Shown here piece by piece: positions 19,757 through 30,923 of a stretch of 64,000 bases of DNA. Source of the DNA: Umbilicaria muhlenbergii. Lineage: Eukaryota > Ascomycota > Lecanoromycetes > Umbilicariales > Umbilicariaceae. The position numbers and the translations under genes were made by a program. Each line of letters begins with the position of its first letter. The first letter of the stretch is position 1. The stretch lies in assembly GCA_000611775.1 (NCBI GenBank), contig KK106985.1, positions 1,598,291-1,662,290 of the forward strand. Direction: 5' to 3'. Below the pieces are notes generated by a model. That model made no database searches and was not told the origin of the DNA. It saw only the letters and a list, made by a program, of their open reading frames with translations.

Positions 19757-21540
19757 CTACTTGATCTCGAGGAGCTTCAAATCGAAGGTGAGCTCAGAGT
19801 TGGCCGGAATTCCAGGTAGCGATTTGCTGCCGTATGCTAGGTGAGCGGGGATAACAATTCGACGCTCGCCACCAACGGCCAAGCCCGCAACACCAATGTC
19901 CCACCCCTTGATCACATCACCACGGCCAAGCGTGAATGTGAAGGGCTTGCCTTTTTTGTTGGCTAATGGTGCGATTAACATAAGAGAAAGTACCCCATTA
20001 GAACTGATGAAACTCACAATCGAAGACCTTGCCATCCTTGAGTTTACCAATGTATCTCATCCCAACCTTGTCACCCTTCTTGGCGGCCGGTCCTTTGCCG
20101 AGTTTCTTGTCGTCAATCTTTACGCCATCTACCACCTTAATACCTAGAGTAGCCGTTGGCTTTCCGCCTTCTTTCTTCGCTTCTGCTTTCGTCTCGCTGG
20201 ATGGGCCTTGCTCGAGGTTCTTTGCAAACTGTACCTTCTTGTCGCCTTTGGTGCTGGGGCTATCGGCTGCGGCCTTCTCTTCCTTCCCTTCCTTCTTGAC
20301 AGTTTTCTTTTCGACAGGAGCAGTGATGGCCTCTCCTGCATTGTTCTTCAACTTCTTCAGCTGTTTCTTGCTAAGCTTGGCCTCGCCGTTCGCAGCGGGC
20401 TCAGCGGGCTTTAGTGATTTTGCCATTATGTCGTCAAGGTTTGCCGGCTCGTCATCGGACTCCTCCGCAGCACGCTTCTTCTTGCCCTTCTTGGCTGCTT
20501 TCTCGTTCTTGACTAGCTTTGGAGCTTCTTCCTCATCGTCGGAGCCGAGTTCGATTATTCTGGGGTCTGCGAGTGCATCGAGCTCATCACTCTCATCATC
20601 CTCGTCGAGCTCGTCTTCGTCTGGAGACAAGTCGTAATCCTCGTCATCATCATCATCTCCATCGTATATCTCATGCCGGTGGTTGTGGCCATCCTCGGTT
20701 GGAATCACATAGTTGCCGGTAAGGTAAATAGCGTGCGTCCCGGAAACTTTGAAGAATACGCGCTCATTCTCGGCGACTGTGAGGTCAATGGTTTGTTGGT
20801 AGTTCTGGAGCATACATTCTCAGCATCTAATCTAAAGCTCGGGCAGGGCCTACAAACCTTTGAAGGATCTAGAGTGCAAATCACAAATTCCTCGAGTTCC
20901 AAGTCTTCCTCATCATCTTCATCGTCGTCTTCATCATCATCGTCGTTATCGGTGGCTTTAGCCTTGCCTTTTGAGATAGCACCAGTAGTGCCATTGGCCA
21001 AATCCAGCTCCATCTCATCATCAACGTTACTCTCAGCAAGAGCTTTCTTCAATTGCTCCACCGCAGCTTCCTTGCGGGCCTTCTTGGTCTTGGTTGGATC
21101 ACTCGGTCCGCCGTTCTTTTCTTCGTCGTCGCTGGACGATTCGTCGTCTTCCTCATCGTCTTCCTCGCCGGCCCCACCCAAGAGCGCACTTAGGTAGTCT
21201 TCCTCGTCAGAGTCACCTTCTGAGTCATCATCCTCGTCGTCCAATCCTGGTGGTTGACGGATGATTTTGAGAGTAGCTCGGGCAGGTGCATCTCCATTGG
21301 CTGTGCCGGTGTGCTGGGGCGGAGCGCTGGGATCGATGGCGGCCATTGTGATTCGGAACTAACCAAGGGGTAATTGTAAGCTTATGCCACACAGGGCCGA
21401 CATGCTCGAACTGCTTTGACACGGTTTTAAAAAACTGGATCGGAACTTACTGTAGCTGGGAAGTCTGGCACAGCTGGGATCATAACATCACCAGCCGGGA
21501 CCTCAAGTCCGTAGACTGCAACAGGTAGTAAGCCTGACAT
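19757..21540 (-). CDS. FPR4: nucleolar FKBP-type peptidyl-prolyl isomerase (Fpr3/Fpr4)
   Basis: 527 aa on four exons: 21540-21451, 21358-20858, 20804-20018 and 19962-19757; introns are 92, 53 and 55 nt. Fpr3/4 are histone-chaperone prolyl isomerases of the nucleolus. The N-terminal nucleoplasmin-like domain starts [20 protein letters not shown] and, after splicing, continues [14 protein letters not shown]. Two long Asp/Glu tracts interrupt it, followed by [10 protein letters not shown] / [21 protein letters not shown] Lys-rich basic region follows. The last ~100 residues are the FKBP domain: [58 protein letters not shown]. The joins were fixed by these blocks. Whether it is closer to Fpr3 or Fpr4 cannot be told. 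It is divergent from REV1. Confidence 0.95.
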
Positions 21541-21986
21541 TGTGTGACCGGCAAACTGTGTCCTATAACTTGTGTCCTTTAAAAAGAGATAAGGTATGCT
21601 GGCCGAGTAGTAACCCGCAAGATTTGGTGGTGAAGGTTGTATGCAGACAAAATGATTGATACGAGTAGAGATAGTTTGAATTTCTTGAGGAGCTCTGAAC
21701 ACTAAAGTCGCGAACTTTTTTTCTGGCGCTAGTCGAGATAATCGATAAGGGTGGCCTAACCCTTTTTGTCCAACCTTCTCGAACCCTCGTGAGCCTCGGT
21801 CTTTGTTCAGATGTAATCCGACGTGTCCCTTCGCATCGAACTACCTAGGACCCAGTCCTAGGATGAGTGTTGGTAACAGTTCCAGTCGCCATGTCCCTGC
21901 ATTCGCCCGGTCTTTCACCTGCAACGGATCTGTTCCAAGGATAGAGATCCCCCAACTAGCGGCGCCTTGAGGTCGAAGTCGAAGTC
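21541..21986. promoter_or_regulatory. divergent promoter FPR4 / REV1
   Basis: About 450 bp between divergent starts of a nucleolar chaperone and a repair polymerase. No TATA box or known repair element (MCB-like ACGCGT) was spotted by eye. Confidence 0.5.
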
Positions 21987-24900
21987 ATGGGGTCGCGACT
22001 GGAGGCCAACTCTACCGCTGTACGGAAGAGGATTGAAAAACACAAGTTCGACGATGAGGAGGGCGAAGAATATGAGGCCTCGAAATTTGGTGGCTTTCCA
22101 GAGTACTTCCGGCGGAAGAAGATCAAGCTGCAGAACCTCGACGCTGAGCGGCGATCTTCATCTATGGGGAATCCACCAATTTTCCGTGGTGTTGTCGCGC
22201 ATGTCAATGGTTACACGCAGCCATCACTCCAAGATCTGCACGCCTTGATAGTAAATTATGGGGGAGGATTCATGCAATATCTGGACGGGAAAACAGCAGT
22301 CACACACATTATCGCAAGCAACCTCACTCCTAAGAAGAAAGTTGAATTTCGGAGGTACCGTATCGTCAAACCGGCATGGGTAGTCGACAGCGTCAATGCC
22401 GGTAGGCTTCTCCCTTGGGACGCCTACAGGGTTGTGGATGAAGGCATTGGTCAGCAAGTGCTCGGATTCGACAATGGCAATGTTATCAGCCAGATCAACA
22501 GCCAAACGAGCGGTTATAAAGATCAGACAGATACCAGCTGGTATACTGGTCAAGTCAAAAGCATTGCTGACCAGCTAAACCTCGTCGGCGGTAGCAGCGA
22601 TGATTTGGAGATGCCACTTTCTGACGCTCCAGCGGCGTCCGTTATTGACGATGATGAGCTTGGTATCATCACTCCGAACATGAGCGACGAAATCGAGCCT
22701 CGAGGACTCGAAGCACAACCAACCATAGCGAATCAATCTCCGGTCTTGTACGCTCAGGATCCTAGTGACATTGAGGACGAAAGCAAGACATCTGCAGCTG
22801 TTGCCGCTGGACTTGATTGGCAAGGGAACACAACAATGGAGACTACCGACGATGTCACGCAGATGCAACCGCCTGGTCATGCTCCAACCCACACTGATAT
22901 TCCTCCGGGCTATGCAGGTACGGATAGTGTTTCGTCAAGGAAGGAATCAAAGAAGACTGCGGAAGAGCACAATGCTGAGCTCTTAGGAAACCCTCGAGTC
23001 TGGAAATCCACGGTTGTCAATCCAGATTTTTTGAAGCAGTACTATGAAGAGTCACGGTTGCATCACCTCTCTACTTGGAAGGCTGAACTTAAGTCCCAAC
23101 TTCAAGCGGCTGCGGCTGAAAAGTCGTCTTCGCAAAAGTTACATCAGAAGCGTGCGCCAGGATCAAGAAGGTACATACTTCATGTCGATTTCGATAGCTT
23201 CTTTGCCGCTATATCCCTGAAGAAATTCCCTCAGTATGTCGATAAACCGGCTGTCGTCGCTCATGGTGGGGGTTCAGGTTCTGAAATAGCAAGCTGCAAT
23301 TATCCAGCTCGAAAATTTGGTGTCAAAAACGGCATGTGGATGAAAGTCGCGCAGCAACTGTGTCCTGATCTGAAAGTGCTTCCTTACGACTTCAAAGCGT
23401 ACGAGGATGCCAGCAGAAGCTTCTACGATGCTATCATCAACACTGGCGGTATTGTACAAAGTGTCAGCGTGGATGAAGCACTCGTAGATGTTAGCAACAT
23501 CTGTGTCGCAGCTGGCGGTCATGAAGGCACAGGCGTTCAAGAGGGGGGCATATGGCGCGAACAAGCCAAAGCAGACGATATTGCACAAAGCCTCCGAGAT
23601 CAAATCAAAGAATTGACTGGCTGTGCGGTTTCAGTGGGCATTGGGGGCAACATCCTTCTGGCTAAGCTTGCATTACGGAAAGCGAAGCCTGCAGGACAGT
23701 ACCAGATCAAGCCGGCAGATGTGCTCGAATTCATTGGCGGCTTGACAGTGCAGGATTTGCCGGGAGTGGCTTACAGCATCGGAGGAAAGCTTGAGGAAAT
23801 CGGTGTCAAGTACGTCAAAGACGTGCGAGAACTATCAAAGGAAAGACTGATGACGACTCTCGGGCCCAAAACTGGAGAGAAGATCTGGGACTATGCTCGT
23901 GGTATAGATCGCACCGAGGTTGGGGAACAGGTCGTACGCAAATCCGTCTCGGCTGAAGTCAATTGGGGTATACGCTTTGTTACTCAAGAACAGGCTGATG
24001 AATTCGTCCAGAGCTTGTGTGAGGAGCTGTCTAAGCGCCTGGTCAACGAAAAAGTCAAGGGGCGACAGCTTACGATGAAGATAATGAGACGTGCTGCCGA
24101 TGCGCCATTGGATCCGCCAAAGCATTTAGGACACGGAAAATGCGATACATTCAACAAGAGCTTGCTGTTAGGAGTAGCAACCAACGCGAAAGAGATTCTC
24201 GGCAGGGAAGCGATCTCTATTATGAAGGGATTCGGTTTCTCTCCAGGTGAACTACGAGGCATTGGCGTCCAAGTGACAAAACTAGAGCCTTTGAAAGGTT
24301 CTGCAGAGAACCCTCTGGAAAGCAGCCAGAAGCGACTACAGTTCAAAACAGCTGGTCCAAGCAAGTCACTAAAACAATACGATAACACTAACACCGAAGA
24401 CATTGAGAGTCCTCGAAAGCCACGTGGATCTCTTGTCCCCTCAATCACTGCCGTCACAGCGTCAAACGCGCCTGACCCGGAGCCCGGCAAAGCCATTAAT
24501 ATGCTTGGAACACAATTCATCCTACCTTCTCAGGTCGATCAGGATGTACTTGCAGAACTTCCAGAAGACATCAGATCAAAGCTCGAGTCTAAACAACACA
24601 CAAAAAGTGTGACCACCGCCCGCGGAGCAACACCACTTGTCAGATCCCGCTCGAATTCCCCAGCGGTACCACCTGATGGTCTTCCCAACCTATCTCAGCT
24701 TGATCAAGAAACTCTTGACGCCCTCCCTAGCGACGTACGCGCGGAAATCCTTGCATTCTACCATAAATCTCCCCGCAAATCGCACGGTCAAAGTCTGCTT
24801 CCTCAATCTCCGCGCAAGATCCGCTCCATCAAGCCATCAAACAACAAACCAATACCGAGCAAGAAACGAACCGGTCTCCTGTTTCGCAATAAACAATCTA

Positions 24901-25523
24901 GCAAGCTCGACACCAACTCCACTCTAACCCAATCTAACTTCGTCGCCGCCCGTGTTCCACCCATCAAAGCCAACGTCTACCAGGATACAGCTTTTTCATC
25001 CGAAGCTGACGAAGAAGTCTCTTCCGAGTTCTTATCCGCTCTCCCAGAAGACATTCGCCAGGAAGTCCTCGCTCAGCAGCGACGCGAGCGGCTCAAGAAA
25101 CGCGGCGGCATCGATGTTGCCGTTACGAAGAAGAAGGTCCAACGTCCAGTGGCCGAGCAACCTCCACCAGGGCAGCGAAGATTGCTCCTTCCACCGCGAC
25201 TGCCCAAACCAACTTTCACGGCGAAGAGACTGAGTGCCTTACCGGAGCTAAGGGAGGCTGTTAGTGCATGGTATGAGGAATTCGAGGAGGAAGGGCCTTA
25301 TGAGGAGGACGTGGAAGCGTTGGTGACGTATTTGGATAGGGTGGTGGAGGAAGAGGAGGATATGGCCAAGGCTGTTAACGTAGCAAAGTGGTTGGGATGG
25401 GTCGTTGATCAGGGCGGTGGGCAGGGGAAGGGTGGCGAGCAGTGGCATAGGGCGTTGAAAAGGGTTGAAGATGGCGTTCAGGGAGCTGTTAGGAGTAGGG
25501 GTTTGGGCAGCGTAGCGTTCTAG
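21987..25523 (+). CDS. REV1: DNA repair protein REV1 (Y-family dCMP transferase)
   Basis: Single exon, 1178 aa. Rev1 inserts dCMP opposite abasic sites and scaffolds translesion polymerase zeta. Domains in order: FGGFPEYFRRKKIKLQ leader, BRCT about residues 65-150 (FRGVVAHVNGYTQPS to KPAWVVDSV), a long linker, and the Y-family core starting YILHVDFDSFFAAISLKKFP at about 396. Catalytic acids are in DFDSFF and in SVDEAL (D496, E497). The little-finger segment follows (VSAEVNWGIRF...GRQLTMKIMRR). Downstream are three LPxD[IV]R motifs resembling ubiquitin-binding motifs, at about 844-870, 897-926 and 1005-1038. The last ~100 residues (LSALPELREAVSAWYEEF...) match the C-terminal polymerase-interaction domain. 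It is longer than yeast Rev1. The ATG at 21987 precedes the first conserved block. Confidence 0.97.
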   Translation: MGSRLEANSTAVRKRIEKHKFDDEEGEEYEASKFGGFPEYFRRKKIKLQNLDAERRSSSMGNPPIFRGVVAHVNGYTQPSLQDLHALIVNYGGGFMQYLDGKTAVTHIIASNLTPKKKVEFRRYRIVKPAWVVDSVNAGRLLPWDAYRVVDEGIGQQVLGFDNGNVISQINSQTSGYKDQTDTSWYTGQVKSIADQLNLVGGSSDDLEMPLSDAPAASVIDDDELGIITPNMSDEIEPRGLEAQPTIANQSPVLYAQDPSDIEDESKTSAAVAAGLDWQGNTTMETTDDVTQMQPPGHAPTHTDIPPGYAGTDSVSSRKESKKTAEEHNAELLGNPRVWKSTVVNPDFLKQYYEESRLHHLSTWKAELKSQLQAAAAEKSSSQKLHQKRAPGSRRYILHVDFDSFFAAISLKKFPQYVDKPAVVAHGGGSGSEIASCNYPARKFGVKNGMWMKVAQQLCPDLKVLPYDFKAYEDASRSFYDAIINTGGIVQSVSVDEALVDVSNICVAAGGHEGTGVQEGGIWREQAKADDIAQSLRDQIKELTGCAVSVGIGGNILLAKLALRKAKPAGQYQIKPADVLEFIGGLTVQDLPGVAYSIGGKLEEIGVKYVKDVRELSKERLMTTLGPKTGEKIWDYARGIDRTEVGEQVVRKSVSAEVNWGIRFVTQEQADEFVQSLCEELSKRLVNEKVKGRQLTMKIMRRAADAPLDPPKHLGHGKCDTFNKSLLLGVATNAKEILGREAISIMKGFGFSPGELRGIGVQVTKLEPLKGSAENPLESSQKRLQFKTAGPSKSLKQYDNTNTEDIESPRKPRGSLVPSITAVTASNAPDPEPGKAINMLGTQFILPSQVDQDVLAELPEDIRSKLESKQHTKSVTTARGATPLVRSRSNSPAVPPDGLPNLSQLDQETLDALPSDVRAEILAFYHKSPRKSHGQSLLPQSPRKIRSIKPSNNKPIPSKKRTGLLFRNKQSSKLDTNSTLTQSNFVAARVPPIKANVYQDTAFSSEADEEVSSEFLSALPEDIRQEVLAQQRRERLKKRGGIDVAVTKKKVQRPVAEQPPPGQRRLLLPPRLPKPTFTAKRLSALPELREAVSAWYEEFEEEGPYEEDVEALVTYLDRVVEEEEDMAKAVNVAKWLGWVVDQGGGQGKGGEQWHRALKRVEDGVQGAVRSRGLGSVAF

Positions 25524-25900
25524 TGCATTGGTTCATGATTGGATACGTCCTAATCATTCTTCACCTCAGCAGTCTGCCAGGTCTTTTCGTTCTCGTCGCA
25601 GCGTGCTAACCCCTTCATCTTTCTGGAGTAAAGCCGTCCTCCTTGAGAACTAAGGATAGCAACACAAACGCGCATTAGAGGTAAGAGTCCTCTACAGACG
25701 ACGCACTCTGGCAACAGCAAATCTAGAATGAGTTTATTTACTAGAAATACCAGAACTGAAAGACAGAGACATGACGAGAAAGTCCGCCAAGCCTCCGCTG
25801 TCCAAATGTAGTTAGCGTACCGTGAACGACAAATGTGCAACGAGCCTCCAGGCCTCCGAAGCTCCCCAATTACTCTGCTTCCGCCGATAGAACGCCTGTT
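25524..25900. other. intergenic, REV1 terminator and MIC26/27 promoter
   Basis: About 380 bp, same-strand spacing. No gene, repeat or clear motif seen. Confidence 0.5.
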
Positions 25901-26736
25901 ATGGCATTCAGACCTCTCCTACGGCGGGTGAGCTCCCCTACAATTGGTACAATAACCGCAGTGTGCTGACACGTGATAGCGCGCCCTACTTCCTACAACG
26001 GCTGCTGCCCTAGCAGCCGGTACCATCTTCTTCCCCAGAAACACTCTCCACGCGGACGCCCCACCAGAAGTCATTGTAAGCCACCCAATTGACACCACGT
26101 TAACCCACCCCACTGATTCCAAGCCTCCAGCTCTCCAAAAAACCCATCTACGACGACCCACCCGCACCACCCAAAACCCCAAAGTCCACACCTTCCAACC
26201 CCTCAACCCCCTCCACATCCCCCACCCCGACCGACCGCCTAGCCGCCCACGTCCGCACCGCCCGCCTCTTCCTGCACGCCCAAACCACCTCCGCCGAAAC
26301 CCGCCTCAACAACCTAATGACCTCCCTCCTCGACCTCGAATCCTCCTTCACCTCGACCATTGCCTCGCTCGCCCCGCCCCCCGAATCCCACGAAAAGCTC
26401 ATCCCGGGATCCATCTACGTGCTCGTCGCCGCCATGGCCGGCTCAATCGTCGTTCGCAACCGGAACATCCTGCTGCGGGCGAGCGTACCCGTGGCGGTGG
26501 GGATAGGGGCCGGGTGGGTGGTGTTGCCGGTCACGATGCGGAATGTTGGGGATTTGGTGTGGCGGTATGAGCAGAGGGTGCCGGTTTTGGCGGAGAATCA
26601 TTTGAGGGTTAGGGGGGCGGCGGTGGAGGGGTGGAGGCAGGTTAGGGTGCATGGGGGGCTGGCGAGGAGGTGGTCGGAGGAGAGGGTTAGGGAGGGGAGG
26701 GAGGTGGTGGAGGGGTGGGTGCAGAAGGGGAGGTGA
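25901..26736 (+). CDS. MIC26: MICOS complex subunit Mic26/Mic27 (apolipoprotein O family)
   Basis: 242 aa on three exons: 25901-25927 (nine codons, MAFRPLLRR), 25980-26075 and 26131-26736; introns are 52 and 55 nt. MICOS shapes crista junctions in the mitochondrial inner membrane. The first two exons give an Arg-containing presequence and a hydrophobic anchor (ALLPTTAAALAAGTIFFPR). Splicing to exon 3 yields KKPIYDDPPAP, the KPIYD-type motif of fungal Mic26, then a Thr/Pro-rich linker and the conserved LIPGSIYVLVAAMAGSIVVR segment with a second hydrophobic helix (GIGAGWVVLPVTMRNVGDLVW). The acceptor at 26130 was chosen over 26123 because only it keeps this frame. Assignment between the Mic26 and Mic27 branches is open. 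Confidence 0.9.
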
Positions 26737-27142
26737 TGATGGGAGGTTGGAGGGGGGGGGTGGTGCTGGATGAGCGGCTGAGGATGGGAAGTTTGTTTGT
26801 GATGGACTGGGTCGAAGGTGTATAGAAACTCCGGAACATTGCAATGGCACAACCGTACTTCATTAACCGTTCATATCTTGCTCGAGGGAATACGTCTGTG
26901 GTCATGACAATTTTCTTGCTCTTGTGTACATGTAGGGTGGGTCCAATTACCCCGTCAAGTGTTGTAGTATAAAGAAAACCGTTGCAGCCCATCGCACATA
27001 AGAAAGTGAGACGAAACGCAGACAGTAAGACGCCCCAGTGACCGCAGCATACCCACTCGACCACAAATGTTCCAAAGCGCCTTACGTGGGTCCGAGATTC
27101 GCACGTACAGGTCCGTTGAGATCAAGATAACCAAGTGCATGA
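26737..27142. other. intergenic, convergent MIC26/27 and UNG1
   Basis: Convergent 3' flanks; a G-rich run lies at about 26750-26761. No gene seen. Confidence 0.5.
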
Positions 27143-28248
27143 CTATATCCCAGCATCGACCGGAGGTACGTCGAGATTCCAGTCGATGGGCCCATCATCA
27201 CCATACCTCTCCTTTAGCCACTCGTTTGTCTTTTTGAAGTGCCCACACTCGAACTGCAAGCAGTCGTCAGTATCAAAAGTTTTTCCGTTCGCCCCTGATC
27301 TGAAATACTTACAAACCCTCTTGATGCGCTCAACGGACTTGGATGCGCACTCTGCAAGATACAGTGCTTCTTCTTATCAACCTTCGCAACTCGTTTCCCG
27401 GCCGGTGCACCCCAAGCGATGAAAACCACGCCTTTCGTTCGGACCTTGGCTACAGTGTCGATGACTTTCTGCGTGAACTTCGGTATTGTTAGACCCACAA
27501 CCAGTAGCAACGGTCAATTGATCATAGTGCACTCACCTTCTCCCAACCATGATTCGAATGACTATTTGCCTCGTGTGCTCGTACGGTAAGACAGGTATTC
27601 AAGAGCAACACGCCACGATCAGCCCACGGTGTTAGAAGACCGCCGTTCTTGGGTGGGGGTGTAAAGCTGGGGTAGTCCTTCTTCAGGGCAATGTAGATGT
27701 TCTTGAGAGACGGGGGTGCGGGCGTAGGAGGGCGGATGGAGAAGCAGAGACCGTGGGCCTGGTTGAGGTTGTGATAGGGGTCTTGACCGAGAATGACGGC
27801 TTTGACGGTGTTTAGGGGCGTATGGCGTGACCTAGGATAGCAGTCAGATCGATATCCGGAGATGCTGATTAAGGAAGAGGACTCACCAAGAGTAGACATC
27901 CTCGAGGGGAGGGAAGATGGTCTTGCCATCCTGCTTTTCTCTCTTCAAGAACCTCTTCAGGTCCAAAAATTCCTTCGTCAGTACCTCATCTTTCAGGTGC
28001 GCCAACCAGCTCTCGTGCAGGGTTTCGATCTCCAGCTTCAGCAGCTCCTTCTGCTCGTCCGTGAGCTTCGCGAGCCATGCGTCTTTGTCGAACTTCACCG
28101 CTGGCGGTGGGACGGCAGGGGAAGTAGAGGAGGTGGTGGAAACGGGTTTGGGCGCTTTGAAGAACGACGTGATGCTGCCATTAGCTTTGGGTTTCTTGGC
28201 CTCGGCTGCTGCGAGGTCGACGGCTTTGCGTTTCGCACCCGTGGCCAT
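27143..28248 (-). CDS. UNG1: uracil-DNA glycosylase, family 1
   Basis: 310 aa on four exons: 28248-27887, 27831-27537, 27477-27313 and 27253-27143; introns are 55, 59 and 59 nt. It excises uracil from DNA at the first step of base-excision repair. The N-terminus carries a basic KRK cluster and GSITSFF (residues 24-30), which looks like a PCNA-binding PIP-box. The water-activating motif is LGQDPYHN (catalytic D138), with the Ser/Pro loop and PPPKNGGLLTPWADRGVLLLN, and the DNA-intercalation loop HPSPLS begins at H264. The last exon encodes FECGHFKKTNEWL. No ATG occurs in the few codons upstream, so I see no separate mitochondrial start from this sequence. Confidence 0.96.
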
Positions 28249-28624
28249 GGTTGTAGCACGACGGAAGACTACGTAGAACGACACTGTGTAATGTCTCCTC
28301 GAAGTGGGTTGTTCAGTGATGTGTGAAGACAGACAAAGATCGGAGCATCATGGACGCGCTTCTACGTGACGCGATGTTCAAGCGAAACCAGTATCAGGCT
28401 CCATGCCGCTTGAATAGTTGGAAGCCAATGCAATGCCTGCAGTGCAGGGAACCATGCGTACAGCTGCTTACGAAGGATCTATGCAAGAGTTGTCACTAGA
28501 GTAGCAGGCCTCGGGAAGTGGAAGACGCTTCCGCTGGCCAATGATGCTGCCAGCCTGTAACCAAGTATCTAAGTACAGTGCCTTCAAAAGGTCCTCCCCT
28601 GGTGAGAGATATCCTTTCCAAAGA
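28249..28624. other. intergenic, UNG1 promoter and TLS1 3' flank
   Basis: About 375 bp between two minus-strand genes. No gene, repeat or clear motif seen. Confidence 0.5.
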
Positions 28625-29809
28625 TTACTTCTTCGCCGCCTTCTCCTGCTGCTCCCGCATCGCCGCACGTGCACTTCTACTCCCTCCCAGCTTCGGTCCT
28701 TTCGGTCGATCATCGACCTTGGCACCTCCAACTGGTTTCGTACTCGTTGCAGGACCCTTCCGTTGTCGTCGCGACGTGATCGCGTCCATGAACTCCCTCC
28801 TGAACTCCTCCGCAATGCGATCATCGGCCGCTTGGTCATCGTTGGCGAGCTCTGCCTCTGGCTCGTCGTATATTTCCACTGCAATCACATAGTTAGCGTC
28901 TGTACCTGGCGGTTATTGGGTACTCGGGAACTCACGTCTGCTCTCGCGCAGCACCTCCTCCACCAACTTATCTCTCTTGATATCCTCGCTGTTCCTCCGC
29001 CTTCTCCCCCGCCAGGGCTTCCCATCCTTCCGTAATCGCGGCTTCTGAACCCGTTCCTCTGGTTCTACCTCCCCTCCCTCCAGCCTTCTCTTTGCAGCTT
29101 CAGTCCTTACAATATTCTTTAGCGTAGCGTCCGGACCCAGATCGATCTCGTGTAGCTTCCCCAGCGCCGCTGGCTGACGGTTGTGGCCTAGCAGGTCGGC
29201 AGTGACACCATCTATTCCAGGACTCCTTCCATTTGGAGTCAAAGTAGATGTATCATAACCTTGACGACGTTTAGCTAATTCGGAATCTATATATGCCATC
29301 CTTACTACGTTAGCCTCTGCATCCAGAGCAACTGTACGTAGACTGCTAATAAGTGAGGCTTACATATGCTTATCCACATCCGCCACTTGGCCGGTCTGAG
29401 GCGCAAAGCGGTTTACCACTGTCTTCACATCTGCTACAGTTTCGTCTTTGTCTACCAGAGCAAGAGCATCGGTAGGTTGCGTTGACTCTGAAATGGGCTT
29501 TGTGCCATGGCCGACGTTGGAAAATTCGATGCCTCCTCTTCGATTCCGAGCCGCTCGACGCCGACGTAGAATCTCTGCCACAGAGAGCTGCGGTTCGTCA
29601 TCATTTTCACGTACCATATCAGTGGCGTTGCGAGCCTGCTCGACGAGCTCCTCGAGGGTACTAGGAGTTTCCGCCGAGATACCGCCGACAGGAAGCGATG
29701 CAATGCCATTAGCTTCAAGGTTGCCATCACTGTGGTCCCTCTGACGGTAGAACTTCCGTCGCTTCGCCGGACGAGATGTTGGGTCGGTCAATGATGTATC
29801 TTCCAGCAT
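28625..29809 (-). CDS. TLS1: Tls1 / C9orf78 (Hep59) family splicing-associated protein
   Basis: 354 aa on three exons: 29809-29364, 29300-28936 and 28878-28625; introns are 63 and 57 nt. In fission yeast Tls1 affects splicing of a subset of transcripts and, through them, telomeric silencing; human C9orf78 is a spliceosome component. The family signature here is LSVAEILRRRRAARNRRGGIEFS with VNRFAPQTGQVADVDKHM, and then MAYIDSELAKRR after the first join. Another conserved patch is LGKLHEIDLGPDATLKNIVRTEAAKRRLEG. The C-terminus is charged (AMREQQEKAAKK). The N-terminus has a basic AKRRKFYRQR nuclear-signal-like motif. The second splice joins ESRL to EIYDEPEAE in frame. Confidence 0.87.
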
Positions 29810-30318
29810 TCTGATACTATTCGATGTGGTCTGGCTTGTGAGACGTGACAGACTGAAACTGCGGCAGCACCCTCAGCCGTGTTATCGAGCTCAACCGGGG
29901 ATGGTAGTCAATGACTAAGCACCCAAGACCCTTGATAAGCTCTTTCCAGCCACTCCAGCCTGAGGGCCTCCTCAGCCAGTCGACTGTGCAAGTGCATCTA
30001 TTTCCAATTGACCCCCGACCTTTCTGGGATCCGAGATGGGAGATGCTGTCCCAGTATATGTATACTGAACATTGTGACTGGCCCCATTCATGACTTCCGC
30101 AACGTTTCAGCCTCCTGTCTCGCCTCAATAAGTTTAAAGCCACATCTACATTTCTCCAGTTTTATTCATTCTGTTATCCTACTCCAAATACATAAATTAG
30201 TCGCTTGAATAGAAGCACTGCAATCCCCCATCTGCTTCTATACGTTTCAATCCTATATCACGGTCTTATTGCTCACCCTGTCTCCTTAGCTCCATGCATT
30301 CACAAAACAACGGTCAAA
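29810..30318. other. intergenic, TLS1 promoter and secreted-protein 3' flank
   Basis: About 510 bp between two minus-strand genes. No gene or repeat seen. Confidence 0.5.
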
Positions 30319-30923
30319 TCATCCAATAATCCCTTCACCAACCTGATTTTTGCCGTCATATATGAGGAAAGTCGCTCTGCCGTACCCGTGTGCATTGAAG
30401 TAACTTGTTAATGCTTTGATAGCTGCACCCAATACACCATACGTTGTTTGATGATTGTTGGCGCTCCACGCGTTCAGGATAAGGCCATTGTCGCCCTCCC
30501 AACCAAAGTGCCCTCCAGAAAGTGGTCCATCCCCCAAGTTACTAACGTATGAGTACACGTACAGGGCGGCCGCATCTATCATCCGCACAATGGCGTTTCC
30601 ACCGATCTCATATACTGGAGTAATAGAGACATATGTCTGACTGCCTGGAGCACGCCAAATCACGGGCTTGATATCCGCACGATCCTCAAGGCTGTCAGGC
30701 ACCGCGGAGCGGCGATCGTGTATGCTAGGGGTGGGCATTGGTGTCAGCTGCTGGTGCAATTTGTTTCCAAAATTTGCCTTACTTACATCCCGGCTACAGA
30801 AGTTCGAGCGTTATCGCGAAACTGGCTTCGGGCGATTAATGATGGAGGATCGACTGGTAGGGCCAGGGTAAAGGCAGTAAGCTGAGATAAGACGACCATG
30901 GTTCGGAGACTGAGGAGCCGCAT
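30319..30923 (-). CDS. small secreted protein, unknown family
   Basis: 180 aa on two exons, 30923-30787 and 30724-30319, with a 62-nt intron (GTAAGT donor, GCTGACACC branch, CCCCTAG acceptor). Residues 1-22 (MRLLSLRTMVVLSQLTAFTLA) form a classical signal peptide with likely cleavage after ALA or nearby. The mature part has a globular composition (WRAPGSQTYVSITPVYEIGG, DAAALYVYSYVSNLGDG, FLIYDGKNQVGEG) with no Cys, and is rich in aromatic and Gly residues. I do not recognise the family. A small secreted protein without cysteines is an unusual effector type, so a cell-wall or enzyme-like role is equally possible. No membrane anchor or GPI signal is seen at the C-terminus. Confidence 0.75.

Noticed and set aside
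20029-20637. Ser-rich plus-strand frame opposite the FKBP gene
   Set aside because: It is the antisense of Asp/Glu and Lys codon repeats; poly-Ser and Phe runs are artefacts.
27887-28284. Upstream in-frame mitochondrial start for UNG1
   Set aside because: The frame is open for 12 codons above the ATG, but the first of these is GTG, not ATG, so there is no evidence for a second isoform start.
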